64,000 nucleotides of DNA from Delftia sp. PS-11 (lineage in GTDB: Bacteria > Pseudomonadota > Gammaproteobacteria > Burkholderiales > Burkholderiaceae_C): positions 124,001-188,000 of the forward strand of contig NZ_JACSYA010000007.1 of the NCBI RefSeq assembly GCF_029870285.1. Reading direction: 5' to 3'. Under the pieces are notes generated by a model that was not told where the DNA came from, did no database searches, and was given only the letters and a program-made list of their open reading frames with translations. Positions 47,186 to 56,566 of the stretch are shown piece after piece. Each line of letters starts with the position of its first letter. Within the stretch, counting starts at the first letter, position 1. The translations under genes were made by a program, and so were the position numbers.

Positions 47186-48631
47186 ATGAGCATGCACCTG
47201 CCCCAGATCGAGATCCGCCGCGAGGCGCTGCGCATCGCCGGCGAGCGCGTACAGCGCCCTGAAACCATCGAAGTGACCTACCCCTACACGGGCCAGGTCA
47301 TTGGCACCGTGCCCCGGGCCACGCTGGAAGATGTGCGCCGGGCCTGCCGCATTGCGCGCGGCTACCGGCCCGCGCTGACGCGCCATGACCGCTACCGCAT
47401 CCTGATGCGCGCCGGCGAGCTGCTGGCGGCGCGCCGCGACGAGGTCTCGCGGCTGATCACACTCGAATCGGGCCTGTCGCTCAAAGACACGCTCTACGAG
47501 GCAGGCCGCGCCAGCGATGTGCTGCTGTTCGCGGCCAACCAGGCACTGGTCGATGACGGCCAGGTCTTTTCCTGCGACCTCACCCACCACGGCAAGAGCC
47601 GCAAGGTGTACACCCTGCGCGAGCCGCTGCAGGGCGTGATCACCGCCATCACCCCCTTCAACCATCCGCTCAACCAAGTGATCCACAAAGTGGCGCCGGC
47701 CGTGGCCACCAACAACCGGATGGTGCTCAAGCCCAGCGAAAAAACCCCGCTGACCGCCCTGCTGCTGGCCGACGTGCTGTACGAGGCCGGCCTGCCGCCC
47801 GAGATGCTCTCGGTGCTGACAGGCGAGCCGCGCGAGATCGCCGACGAGATGCTGACCCACCCCGATGTGGACATGGTGACCTTCACCGGCGGCGTGGCCA
47901 TTGGCAAGCACATCGCGGCGCGGGCCGCCTACAAGCGCCAGGTGCTGGAGCTGGGTGGCAACGACCCGCTCATCGTGATGGAGGATGCCGATGTGGAGGA
48001 AGCCGCCATGCTGGCCGCCAGCGGCTCCTACAAGAACTCGGGCCAGCGCTGCACCGCCATCAAGCGCATGCTGGTGCATGAAAGCCTGGCCGACCGCTTC
48101 GTGGAGCGGCTGGTGGCCCACACCGAAGCCGTGCGGCATGGCGACCCGATGGACCCGGCCACCGACATGGGCACGGTGATCGACGAGGCCGCTGCGCGCT
48201 ACTGCGAGCAGGTGGTCGGCGAGGCCATCGCCGAGGGCGCACGGCTGCGGCACGGCAATGTCCGCCGGGGAGCACTGTACGCCCCCACGGTGCTGGACCA
48301 TGTGCGGCCCGAAATGGCCGTGGTCCGGCAGGAAACCTTCGGCCCCGTCTCCCCCGTGATCCGCTTCAAGACCATCGAGGAGGCCATCGCGCTGTCCAAC
48401 GGCACGGCCTACGGCCTCTCGTCCTCGGTGTGCACAAACCGGCTCGACTACATCACCCGGTTCGTGCGCGAACTTGCCGTGGGCAGTGTCAACATCCGCG
48501 AAGTGCCCGGCTACCGGCTCGAACTCACGCCCTTCGGCGGCATCAAAGACTCAGGCCTGGGCTACAAGGAGGGCGTACTCGAAGCCATGAAAAGCTTCAC
48601 CCACACCAAGACCTACTCGCTGCCCTGGTGA
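47186..48631 (+). CDS. phnY: Phosphonoacetaldehyde dehydrogenase
   Basis: Aldehyde dehydrogenase of 481 residues that oxidises phosphonoacetaldehyde to phosphonoacetate. Seen: ITPFNHPLNQVIHKVAPA, PSEKTPLTALLLADVLYEAG, the general base Glu in LELGGNDPLIV and catalytic Cys289 in NSGQRCTAIKR. Flanking phnA and phnW genes select PhnY over other ALDH members. Six bases separate it from the next gene. Confidence 0.92.
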   Translation: MSMHLPQIEIRREALRIAGERVQRPETIEVTYPYTGQVIGTVPRATLEDVRRACRIARGYRPALTRHDRYRILMRAGELLAARRDEVSRLITLESGLSLKDTLYEAGRASDVLLFAANQALVDDGQVFSCDLTHHGKSRKVYTLREPLQGVITAITPFNHPLNQVIHKVAPAVATNNRMVLKPSEKTPLTALLLADVLYEAGLPPEMLSVLTGEPREIADEMLTHPDVDMVTFTGGVAIGKHIAARAAYKRQVLELGGNDPLIVMEDADVEEAAMLAASGSYKNSGQRCTAIKRMLVHESLADRFVERLVAHTEAVRHGDPMDPATDMGTVIDEAAARYCEQVVGEAIAEGARLRHGNVRRGALYAPTVLDHVRPEMAVVRQETFGPVSPVIRFKTIEEAIALSNGTAYGLSSSVCTNRLDYITRFVRELAVGSVNIREVPGYRLELTPFGGIKDSGLGYKEGVLEAMKSFTHTKTYSLPW

Positions 48632-48637
48632 GCCGCC

Positions 48638-50026
48638 ATGCGTGCCTTCTGGCTGGAACAGGCACTGTCCGGGGACGGCGGACTCGCGCCCGCCCTGCAG
48701 GGCGAACAGGTGGCCGATGTGTGCATCGTCGGCGGCGGCTTCACGGGCCTGTGGACGGCCATCGCGCTCAAGCAGCAGCACAGCGCGCTGGACATCGCCG
48801 TGCTGGAGCGCGACCTGTGCGGCGCCGGAGCCAGCGGCCGCAACGGCGGCTGCCTGCTGACCTGGTGCGCCAAATTCCTGACCCTGCAGCGGCTTTTCGG
48901 CGAGGCCGAAGCCGTGCGCCTGGTGCGCGCATCGCAAGAGGCGGTGGACCATATCGGCCGCTTTGTGCGAGAGCACGGGATCGATGCCGAATTCCGGCGC
49001 GACGGCACGCTGTACACAGCTACCACCCGTGCGCAGGTGGGCACGATGGAGCCCGTGATGCGCGCGCTGCAGGCACACGGCCTGTGCAGCTACCACAACG
49101 TGCCACCCGATGAGGTCGTGCAGCGCGCAGGCTCGGCGCGCCACCTCGCGGGCGTGTACTCGCCGGTGGCCGCCACGGTCCACCCTGGCAAGCTCGTGCG
49201 CGGCCTGCGCCGCGTGGCATTGCAAATGGGCGTGCGCATTTACGAGCGCAGCCCGATGCAGCAGCTGCGCCATGGCCCCCCGGCCGTGGTGCAGACACCC
49301 TGGGGCAGCATCCGCGCTGGCAAGGTGGTGCTGGCGCTCAATGCCTGGATGGCCGAGGCCCTGCCCGCTTTCGAGCGCAGCATTGCCATCGTATCGAGCG
49401 ACATGGTCATCACCGAACGCTGCCCCGAACTGCTGCACGCCACGGGCCTGCGCGACGGGATTGCGGTGCTCGACTCGCGCATCTTCGTCTACTACTACCG
49501 CAGCACGCCCGATGGCCGCCTCATGCTGGGCAAGGGCGGCAACACCTTTGCGCGCGGCGGACGCATCACGCCGGTCTTCGACCAGAGGTCACCCTGCGAA
49601 GCCGAACTCGAACAGGCGCTGCACGGCTTTTTTCCCTCGCTGCGCGGCGTACCGCTGACCGCCAGCTGGAATGGTCCGTCGGACCGCTCGGTCAGCGGCC
49701 TGCCGTTTTTCGGACGCCTGCCCGGCGCGCCGCATATCTGCTATGGGCTGGGCTACTCGGGCAACGGCGTCGGCCCCAGCCACATGGGCGGGCGCATTCT
49801 GGCATCGCTGGTGCTGGAGCGCGACGACGCCTGGAGCCGCAGCCCGCTCGTCCAGGGCCCCGTGGGCTGGTTCCCGCCCGAGCCGATCCGGTATGCGGGC
49901 TCGCTGCTGGTGCGCAACGCGATACGCCGCAAGGAGCGCGCCGAGGAACAGGACCGCCAGCCCTGGTGGATCGACCGCATGCTCAGTAGCTTCGCCAGCG
50001 CGGCAGGCAAGTCGGACAAGCAATAG
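48638..50026 (+). CDS. FAD-dependent aminophosphonate oxidoreductase (DAO family)
   Basis: Flavoprotein of 462 residues of the D-amino-acid-oxidase/glycine-oxidase fold. Seen: FAD motif IVGGGFTGLWTAIAL (about 30-44), ERDLCGAGASGRNGGCLLTW and the C-terminal LPFFGRLPGAPHICYGLGYS plus GNGVGPSHMGG. Its position, 6 bases after phnY, matches recurrent FAD enzymes of phosphonate clusters (the PbfC/PbfD type), which oxidise AEP or N-methyl-AEP to phosphonoacetaldehyde. That would be a PhnW-independent entry. Substrate is inferred. Confidence 0.85.
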   Translation: MRAFWLEQALSGDGGLAPALQGEQVADVCIVGGGFTGLWTAIALKQQHSALDIAVLERDLCGAGASGRNGGCLLTWCAKFLTLQRLFGEAEAVRLVRASQEAVDHIGRFVREHGIDAEFRRDGTLYTATTRAQVGTMEPVMRALQAHGLCSYHNVPPDEVVQRAGSARHLAGVYSPVAATVHPGKLVRGLRRVALQMGVRIYERSPMQQLRHGPPAVVQTPWGSIRAGKVVLALNAWMAEALPAFERSIAIVSSDMVITERCPELLHATGLRDGIAVLDSRIFVYYYRSTPDGRLMLGKGGNTFARGGRITPVFDQRSPCEAELEQALHGFFPSLRGVPLTASWNGPSDRSVSGLPFFGRLPGAPHICYGLGYSGNGVGPSHMGGRILASLVLERDDAWSRSPLVQGPVGWFPPEPIRYAGSLLVRNAIRRKERAEEQDRQPWWIDRMLSSFASAAGKSDKQ

Positions 50027-50029
50027 GCA

Positions 50030-50053
50030 AAGCGGGCATATGGCGGCCCGCTT
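50030..50053. terminator. Hairpin after the phosphonate operon
   Basis: Perfect stem AAGCGGGC / GCCCGCTT with an 8-base loop, right after the FAD enzyme stop and touching the stop of the convergent cyclase gene. No T run. Probably a shared weak terminator. Confidence 0.5.
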
Positions 50054-52284
50054 CAACCCACCGGCAGCACCTCGACGCGGTTGCGGCCCTTGCGCTTGGC
50101 GGCATAGCAGGCCATGTCGGCACAGCGCAGCACGTCGCTGACCGTGTGCTGGCCGGCATCGAGCACGACCATGCCCACGCTGGCCCCCATCAGATAGCGC
50201 TGCCCGCCATGCGAGCCCTCCCAGTCCTGCACCGCCATGCACAGGCCCTGCGCCAGCTGCATGCCCTGCTCGGCAGACATGCCGGCCAGCAGGATGGCGA
50301 ATTCATCACCACCCAGCCGCGCCACCCAGCCCAGCGGCCGCACCACGCTTTCGATGAGCCGCGCCATGTGGCACAGCACCTCGTCGCCAGCGGCATGGCC
50401 GCCCTGCTGGTTGACGTGGGCGAAATGGTCCAGATCCAGGAACAGGACCACGCCATGATGGCGTATGAGGCCGGGCACCGCTGCGGCAGGCTCCGCAGCA
50501 GGCTGCGGTGCGCCACCTTGCGGTGCGCCACCTTGCTGTGCGCCACATTCCTGCAGCCATTCGTTGAGCCGCATGGCGAAGGCTTCCCGGTTGGGCAAAA
50601 GGGTCAGCGGATCATGCAGGGCCTTCCAGACCGGCTGCTCGCGCATCGCCCGCTGCACTGTCACATCCTCGACCACCCAGACCAGGGCCATGTCGGCCGC
50701 CGCCGTGGCCCGTGGCTCCACGCCGCGGCTCAGCCGCTGCACGCTCTGGCCATGCATGCGCACCCAGATCTGGCGGCCGTCCTTGCGCACAAAGCATTGC
50801 TCGCTGTCGAACTGACCGTACATGTCCAGGTCCTTGTGGACATGCGCGATCAGCTGCTCATGGGCCTTGTCGCTGGCGCACAGCATGCGGATGGGCCGGC
50901 CCTGCAGTTCGCCGGGCCGGTAGCCCAGCATGCGAGCAGCCTGCAGGCCCACCAGGTCCAGCCGGAATGCCTGGGTCACCACCAGGCCGATAGGGGCGTA
51001 GTCCATCAGTGTCTGTATCTGCAGCTGAAGCCGGCGCATTTCCTGGGCCTGCTCGCCGCTGCGCAGGCGCAGCCGGTGAAGGGCCTGCCACAGCGTGGCG
51101 GCCTCGCCCCAGGCGAGCACTGCGGGCAGATGCCATCCGGCATCTGCCTGCCCTGCGTCACGGGTGTCGTGGATATCACGGCCATCGGACGGGCTGCCGG
51201 ACACGGGCGGCGGCTGGCTGGCCAGCCAGCGGCGCGCCCCCTGGTGCAGCGCCGCCAGAGGATGCATGACCAGCGCCAGCGCCAGCACCAGCAGTACCGT
51301 GGCGGCCAGGACCAGGGCTGCGAGCCACCACATGCCCCGCGTGGACAGGCCCGGCGCAACGGCAGCCAGCGGCGTGACCTTGACCACCAGCCACTGGGGC
51401 AGCGGCATGCCGGCCGTCGTGACCAGATAGCCTTCGCGCTGCGCGCTGTCGGGGCGTGCCTGCAGTCCATGGGCCTGGACTGTCACCAGCCAGTCGCCGC
51501 CCAGACCGGGCTCCGTCTCGGCACGCGCCAGCCAGCGCGCGGGATCCTGGTGCGCGAGCAATTGGCCGTCGCGCTGGATGAGCAGCAGCCGGCTGCCCAT
51601 GCGCCCGGCATCCATGCCGGGGGGCAGCAGCGCCTGCGCCGACATGCGCACACTGGCAGAGAGCACGCCCGCCCCCGATCCGTTGACCAGGCGCAACGGC
51701 ACGGCATAGAGCAGTTCCACCATGCCCGCATCGGCGCCCTGCCTTGGCAGGGTGGCAATCACGGGCTTGCCGTCGGCCAGGCTGCGGCGCATGGCATCGC
51801 GCACGGCGGGGTCCAGATCAGCCAGCCGCTCGGAGCGCCCGCCGCGCAGGCTGACCTGCAACTGCCCCTGGGCATCGGCCAGCTGCAGACTGTCAAACAG
51901 CCTTGCCGGTGACGCCTCACCATGCAACGCTTCGCTCAGCAGCCAGGAAGCATCGCCCGCATGCGATGCCAGGCCCTGCGCCAGCACCCACAGCAGGCGC
52001 TGCGGCTGCTCCAGCCGCGCCGCCAGCAGCCGCGCTACCGTATCGACCTCTTCGGCCTGACGGGCCTGCGCCTGTTCAAGCGTCTGCTGCTGCAAACCCC
52101 GGACCACCCACCAGCTGGCGCCCGCCCCCAGCAGCAGCATGGCCATGGCCGCCAGCGCCAGCACGGCGCGCAGCATGGCGCCATATCCCAGGGGAGAGCG
52201 CACTGGCCCCGACCGCGCCCAGGATGGCGTCGGCGAAGCCACCAGCGCCTGCAAGGGAGGAGGTTGACGGGCGTCCAAGGACAT
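50053..52284 (-). CDS. Membrane PAS-GGDEF diguanylate cyclase
   Basis: Sensor enzyme of 743 residues. Order: TM1 (about 37-60, MLRAVLALAAMAMLLLGAGA), large periplasmic Cache-type domain to about 310, TM2 (about 318-340, [20 protein letters not shown]), cytoplasmic linker, a PAS domain (about 425-540; MDYAPIGLVVTQAFRLDLVG) and a GGDEF domain with GGDEF at 658-662. The inhibitory site reads RPLG instead of RxxD, so product inhibition may be lost. A Gln/Gly/Ala/Pro insertion coded by tandem 15-base repeats lies inside the GGDEF domain. ATG at 52284. Confidence 0.85.
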   Translation of the reverse strand: MSLDARQPPPLQALVASPTPSWARSGPVRSPLGYGAMLRAVLALAAMAMLLLGAGASWWVVRGLQQQTLEQAQARQAEEVDTVARLLAARLEQPQRLLWVLAQGLASHAGDASWLLSEALHGEASPARLFDSLQLADAQGQLQVSLRGGRSERLADLDPAVRDAMRRSLADGKPVIATLPRQGADAGMVELLYAVPLRLVNGSGAGVLSASVRMSAQALLPPGMDAGRMGSRLLLIQRDGQLLAHQDPARWLARAETEPGLGGDWLVTVQAHGLQARPDSAQREGYLVTTAGMPLPQWLVVKVTPLAAVAPGLSTRGMWWLAALVLAATVLLVLALALVMHPLAALHQGARRWLASQPPPVSGSPSDGRDIHDTRDAGQADAGWHLPAVLAWGEAATLWQALHRLRLRSGEQAQEMRRLQLQIQTLMDYAPIGLVVTQAFRLDLVGLQAARMLGYRPGELQGRPIRMLCASDKAHEQLIAHVHKDLDMYGQFDSEQCFVRKDGRQIWVRMHGQSVQRLSRGVEPRATAAADMALVWVVEDVTVQRAMREQPVWKALHDPLTLLPNREAFAMRLNEWLQECGAQQGGAPQGGAPQPAAEPAAAVPGLIRHHGVVLFLDLDHFAHVNQQGGHAAGDEVLCHMARLIESVVRPLGWVARLGGDEFAILLAGMSAEQGMQLAQGLCMAVQDWEGSHGGQRYLMGASVGMVVLDAGQHTVSDVLRCADMACYAAKRKGRNRVEVLPVG
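50504..50548 (-). repeat. Tandem 15-base repeat in the cyclase gene
   Basis: Units TGCGGTGCGCCACCT at 50504-50518 and 50519-50533 are identical; a third at 50534-50548 differs at two positions. They encode the QGGAP-type repeats in a loop of the GGDEF domain. Confidence 0.85.
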
Positions 52285-52425
52285 GACACCCCAATATATG
52301 CAGACGCGCAGCGCAACCCACTGGGTCGAACCCGCAACTGCGGGCATGTCCCAGGGCCTGCTGCGCACGCCCGTCCAGGCTGCGCAGGCCCTGCTGCCGG
52401 GCCGCAAGAGCTGCCGCGTGCGGGG

Positions 52426-53061
52426 TCAGCCGATGGCCAGCACTTCCAGTGCAGCAGGCTGAGGCAGGTCGATCACGTTGCCACGGCCCGCGATCAGCCC
52501 CAGGTCGCGCAGCTGGCGCAGCACACGGGAGAAGGTCTCCGGCGCAATCCCCAGCTGCGCGGCGATCAGGCGCTTGCGCAGATGCAGGGTCACGCGCAGG
52601 CCGCCGGCCTCGTGCGGCATGGCGTGGCGCAGCAGCCACTGGGCACAGCGGGCCTCGGCATCCTTGGACAGCCGGCTCACGGCCAGCTCGGTCTGGGCGC
52701 AATAGGCACGGGCCATATCCTGCAGCAGCGACCGGGCCGCTTCGGGCAGTTCATCGACAGCCCGCAGGAAATCCGCCTGGGGCACCTGAGCGATGCGCAC
52801 CTCGGTGTCAGCCTGCATGTCCAGGCAACTGCCACGGCTCTGCAGCACAAAGGCGGCATCGAGCCAGGCGGGACCCTCGACCGCACCGAGCTGGTGGCGC
52901 ATCTGCCCGCTCTGGCCAATGCCCAGCAGTACGCGGCCGCGTTCCAGATACAGCACCTGGTCCGGCACATGCCGGCGATGCCTCAGCCAGGTTCCTGCGG
53001 CAAGAACCTGGATAGCAGCGGGTGCGAAGGCGAATGCTTGCAGTGAGGACAGGGCGAACAT
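52426..53061 (-). CDS. Crp/Fnr-family transcriptional regulator
   Basis: Regulator of 211 residues. A cyclic-nucleotide-type beta-barrel (about 10-110) is followed by a dimer helix and a C-terminal winged HTH: LRKRLIAAQLGIAPETFSRV then LRQLRDLGLI. No N-terminal Cys cluster of the FNR type is seen. The residues expected for cAMP contact are not evident, so it is probably neither Crp nor Fnr in function. ATG at 53061; a GTG three codons upstream is possible. Divergent from the EAL-GGDEF gene and separated from it by two palindromes. Confidence 0.85.
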   Translation of the reverse strand: MFALSSLQAFAFAPAAIQVLAAGTWLRHRRHVPDQVLYLERGRVLLGIGQSGQMRHQLGAVEGPAWLDAAFVLQSRGSCLDMQADTEVRIAQVPQADFLRAVDELPEAARSLLQDMARAYCAQTELAVSRLSKDAEARCAQWLLRHAMPHEAGGLRVTLHLRKRLIAAQLGIAPETFSRVLRQLRDLGLIAGRGNVIDLPQPAALEVLAIG

Positions 53062-53136
53062 GCAGCCCACTGTGCCGTCTTTGGCAAATTCGCGTTTTGA
53101 GCCATGTCAACCCTCTCGCAGCACTCCCCTGCTGCG

Positions 53137-53152
53137 GTGACATACTTGTCAC
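53137..53152. promoter_or_regulatory. Candidate Crp/Fnr-type operator
   Basis: GTGACA-TACT-TGTCAC, a perfect 6-bp dyad with a 4-base spacer, the geometry of Crp/Fnr-family sites. It is in the gap between the Crp/Fnr gene (start 53061) and the EAL-GGDEF gene (start 53203) and may serve both. Confidence 0.55.
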
Positions 53153-53167
53153 AAGCACGTCACCAAT

Positions 53168-53182
53168 GATACGTAATGTATC
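53168..53182. promoter_or_regulatory. Second palindrome before the EAL-GGDEF gene
   Basis: GATAC-GTAAT-GTATC, a perfect 5-bp dyad, 20 bases upstream of the EAL-GGDEF ATG. Different sequence from the GTGACA dyad, so perhaps a second regulator or part of the promoter. Confidence 0.35.
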
Positions 53183-53202
53183 CATCGTGAAAAGATGACC
53201 CC

Positions 53203-55083
53203 ATGATCGACCCCCAGAAGCTCGCCAGACTGCCTGCCGCCACGGCAGTGCTGTCTGCTGCGGTGCACAGCGGACAAGGCCCGGTGGCGCAGCTGATGCG
53301 TTCGGGCGGTCTGTACTGTGTCTTTCAGCCGCTGGCGGACCTGCGCAGCGGCAGCGTCTATGCGCACGAAGCTCTGATACGAGGCCCCAGGGCGACGCCG
53401 CTGCATACGCCCGACAGCCTGCTCAAGGGGGCCGCTGCCGAAGGCATTCTGCGCGAATTCGAGCTGCTGGCAGTCTGCGTCGCACTGCAGGACTGGGGGA
53501 AGCAGAATGCGCCTGGCCGGCTGTTCATCAACCTCAGCGCCGAAGCGCTGGTGCAGGCCGTGCGCGTCTGCGGACCGGACATGGTGGGCGACACCGTGCG
53601 CAGCTTCGGCGTGCAGGCCCGCTCCCTGGTGCTCGAAATCACCGAGCATGACCGGGTCAGCGACATGCCTGCCGTCTGTGCCGCCGTCAAGGCAGTGCAC
53701 GCCACAGGAGCGCGGCTTGCCCTGGATGATTTTGGCGACGGGCGTTCCAGCCTGCGCCTGTGGTCGGAGGCCAAGCCCGATTTCGTCAAAATCGACAAGT
53801 ATTTCATCCACCAGATCGAGCAGCGCCCTGCCAACCTGCAACTGCTGCAGGCCATCAAGGGCATTGCCGAGGTCTTCGGCACCACGCTGATCGCCGAGGG
53901 CATCGAGACCGAAGACGAATTGCGCACGCTGCGCGACCTGGGCATTCCCTATGGCCAGGGCTGGCTGCTGGGGCGCCCCTGCGAGATGGCGCAGCAGCAG
54001 GTGCTAGCGCAGGCGCTGGATGTGGTCCAGGACCCGCGCGTGGCAGTGCTGCCGCACCAGGGGCACAGTGCGCGGCCCGGTGTTCTGCGCAACCTGCTGG
54101 TCATGCAGGCGCCCTGTGTTGCGCCTTCCACCAGCAACGACGAGGTGGCCTCGCTGTTCAAGGCCCAGCAGCAGCTGCACGCCATCGCCGTCGTGGAAGG
54201 TGTGCGCCCGCTGGCGCTGATCAACCGCCAGCAGTTCATGAACCACTACGCAACCCTGTATTTCCGTGAAGTGCATGGGCGCAAGTCCTGCATGGCGTTC
54301 GCCAATACGCAGCCGCGCATCGTCGAGCTGGACTGCGATGTGGACCAGCTCGTGGGCATCCTGACCTCCCAGGACCAGCGCTACCTGAACGACGGCTTCA
54401 TCGTCATCGACAACGGCCGCTATGTGGGCCTGGGTACGGGCGAGCAGCTGGTGCGCAGCGTGACCGAAGCCCGCATCGAGGCTGCGCGCCATGCCAATCC
54501 GCTGACCTTCCTGCCTGGCAATATCCCGATCAGCCTGCACATGCAGCGCCTGATCGACAGCGGCGCGGGGTTCGTGGCCTGCTATGCCGACCTCAACCAC
54601 TTCAAGCCGTTCAACGATCACTATGGATACTGGCGCGGCGACCAGATGATCCGGCTGGTGGCACGGCTGGCAACAGCACGCTGCGATGCGCGCCGCGACT
54701 TCGTGGGCCACGTGGGCGGAGATGATTTCATGCTGCTGCTGCAAAGCGAGGACTGGTTGCAGCGCTGCGAGGACATCGTGGACACCTTTGCCAGCGAGGC
54801 GCTGCAGCTGTTCGATGCCCAGGCACGCGAGGATGGCGGCATCTGGGCCGAGGACCGCCACGGCATACGCCGCTTTTTTGCCTGCACCACGCTGTCCATC
54901 GGCGTGGTGCGCATTGCGCCAGGCAGCCAGCTGGCGCCCGAGGAGATCGCCAATCTTGCAGCTCTGGCAAAGCAGCAGGCCAAGGCCCGGCACGCTCCCG
55001 GGCGCAGAGCCATTGCGGTGCATACACCGTTGGATGGCGCGCTGAGGGCGCCACGCGGCCACAGTGCAGCAGAACCCCTGTGA
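53203..55083 (+). CDS. EAL-CBS-GGDEF protein, probable c-di-GMP phosphodiesterase
   Basis: Soluble signalling protein of 626 residues. EAL domain at about 30-275 with all expected catalytic groups: EAL at 56-58 (HEALIRG), FINLS, LEITEH, DDFGDG at 175-180, VKIDKYFI and AEGIET. A CBS-like pair covers about 300-430, and a C-terminal GGDEF domain has GGDDF at 505-509, a non-consensus signature likely inactive or regulatory. No membrane helix. The EAL-first order with CBS in the middle is a known proteobacterial layout. Divergent from the Crp/Fnr gene. Confidence 0.87.
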   Translation: MIDPQKLARLPAATAVLSAAVHSGQGPVAQLMRSGGLYCVFQPLADLRSGSVYAHEALIRGPRATPLHTPDSLLKGAAAEGILREFELLAVCVALQDWGKQNAPGRLFINLSAEALVQAVRVCGPDMVGDTVRSFGVQARSLVLEITEHDRVSDMPAVCAAVKAVHATGARLALDDFGDGRSSLRLWSEAKPDFVKIDKYFIHQIEQRPANLQLLQAIKGIAEVFGTTLIAEGIETEDELRTLRDLGIPYGQGWLLGRPCEMAQQQVLAQALDVVQDPRVAVLPHQGHSARPGVLRNLLVMQAPCVAPSTSNDEVASLFKAQQQLHAIAVVEGVRPLALINRQQFMNHYATLYFREVHGRKSCMAFANTQPRIVELDCDVDQLVGILTSQDQRYLNDGFIVIDNGRYVGLGTGEQLVRSVTEARIEAARHANPLTFLPGNIPISLHMQRLIDSGAGFVACYADLNHFKPFNDHYGYWRGDQMIRLVARLATARCDARRDFVGHVGGDDFMLLLQSEDWLQRCEDIVDTFASEALQLFDAQAREDGGIWAEDRHGIRRFFACTTLSIGVVRIAPGSQLAPEEIANLAALAKQQAKARHAPGRRAIAVHTPLDGALRAPRGHSAAEPL

Positions 55084-55099
55084 CCGCCGGCTGGCGCGT

Positions 55100-56434
55100 T
55101 TACTTCACGGATGCGCCCGATTCATACCAGCGCTTGACCATGTTGCGCTCGTCATCGCTCAGGGCCCCTGGATTGCCGAAAGGCATCTTGCGCAGCTGCA
55201 CCACCTGCTGGTAGATCTGCTGGGCATGGGCCTGCACCTGCTCGGGCGAGTCCAGGCGCACATTCTTTTGCTGCAGTGCCGCGCCGTGGCAAACCACGCA
55301 GTGCTGCTGGAAGAAAGGTGCCATCTGGGCATAGCCCACCGCGCCATCGGCAGCGGGGGCCGCAGGCGCAGCCGGAGCCGGAGCCTCGGGCGCCGCTGCC
55401 GGGGCGGCGGCTTCTCCCCCAGGAGCGGCAGCCGGGGACTGGGCCTCGGCAGGCGCTGCTGCAGGCGCGGCGGCGGGCACGGCAGCCGGGGCGGCGGCAG
55501 GCGCGGCGGGCTTGAGCCAGGCAGCCGTGCCGATCAGCACCAGCACGCCCACCAGGGCATAGGGCCAGGGATGGGGATTGCGGCCCAGCTTGAAGCCATG
55601 GCGCATCACGAAGAACTGGCGGATGGCGGCGCCGGCGAACATCATCAGAATCAGCACCAGCCAGTTCTGCGCATGGCTGTAGAGCCAGCCATAGTGGTTG
55701 GACAGCATGGCGAACAGCACGGGCAGCGTGAAATAGGTGTTGTGCACGCTGCGCTGCTTGCCGCGCTTGCCGTGGATGGGGTCCACGGGCTGGCCTTCCT
55801 TGAGCGCCTTCACCACCGTGCGCTGGCCAGGAATGATCCAGAAGAACACGTTGGCGCTCATTGAGGTGGCCAGCATGGCGCCCATCAGCAGGAAGGCCGC
55901 CTGACCGGGGAAGATATGGCAGGCCAGATAGGCTGCGATACACACCAGCACCAGCACCATAGCGCCGACCGTGGCATCGCCATTCTTGCGCTGGCCAAAG
56001 ACGCGGCAGATGCCGTCGTACAGCAGCCAGAACACCACCAGGAAGGCCAGGGCCGATGCAATGGCCGCGCCCGAGCTCATGGCATTGGGGTCGGCCGGGT
56101 TGACCAGGTAGATCTTGGCGTTCCAGAGATACGACACCGTCAGCAGCGCGAAGCCGCTGAGCCAGGTGGTGTAGCTTTCCCAATAGAACCAGTGCAGGTG
56201 GTCGGGCAGCTTCGGCGGCGAGACATTGAACTTGACGGGATGGTAGAAGCCCCCGCCGTGCACGGCCCAGAGTTCGCCGTTGACGCCCTGCTTCTTGAGA
56301 TCCTCATCGACGGGCGGCGTCAGGCTGCTGTCGAGGAACACGAAGTAGAAGGAGGAACCGACCCAGGCGATGGCCGTGATGACGTGGAGCCACCGCAACA
56401 GCAGGTTGGCCCAGTCGAGAATGTAGCTTTCCAT
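55100..56434 (-). CDS. puuD: Urate hydroxylase PuuD
   Basis: Membrane urate oxidase of 444 residues that converts urate to 5-hydroxyisourate, with electrons leaving through its own cytochrome c domain. Seen: N-terminal ESYILDWANLLLRWLHVITA, GSSFYFVFLDSSL, about 8-9 membrane helices to residue 300 and a C-terminal haem motif CVVCH (379-383). Between them is a roughly 60-residue Ala/Pro-rich linker. ATG 56434 replaces a TTG three codons earlier. Its product is the substrate of UraH, encoded at 59.5 kb. Confidence 0.92.
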   Translation of the reverse strand: MESYILDWANLLLRWLHVITAIAWVGSSFYFVFLDSSLTPPVDEDLKKQGVNGELWAVHGGGFYHPVKFNVSPPKLPDHLHWFYWESYTTWLSGFALLTVSYLWNAKIYLVNPADPNAMSSGAAIASALAFLVVFWLLYDGICRVFGQRKNGDATVGAMVLVLVCIAAYLACHIFPGQAAFLLMGAMLATSMSANVFFWIIPGQRTVVKALKEGQPVDPIHGKRGKQRSVHNTYFTLPVLFAMLSNHYGWLYSHAQNWLVLILMMFAGAAIRQFFVMRHGFKLGRNPHPWPYALVGVLVLIGTAAWLKPAAPAAAPAAVPAAAPAAAPAEAQSPAAAPGGEAAAPAAAPEAPAPAAPAAPAADGAVGYAQMAPFFQQHCVVCHGAALQQKNVRLDSPEQVQAHAQQIYQQVVQLRKMPFGNPGALSDDERNMVKRWYESGASVK

Positions 56435-56566
56435 AGCTCTCAACCTTGGCAGCGTGGGGGCTGCCGGTGTACAACCTGCTCACCACTGCGGGCGCTCTGA
56501 GCAGAAGAAAAAGGCCGCGCACCCGGTGACAATACCGCCGGTGCACCGCTGCGACCATTCTGTAGA

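Noticed and set aside
55276..55515. Simple-sequence run in puuD considered as a tandem repeat or insertion
   Set aside because: It is in frame and encodes the Ala/Pro linker; no unit is repeated exactly enough to call a separate repeat.
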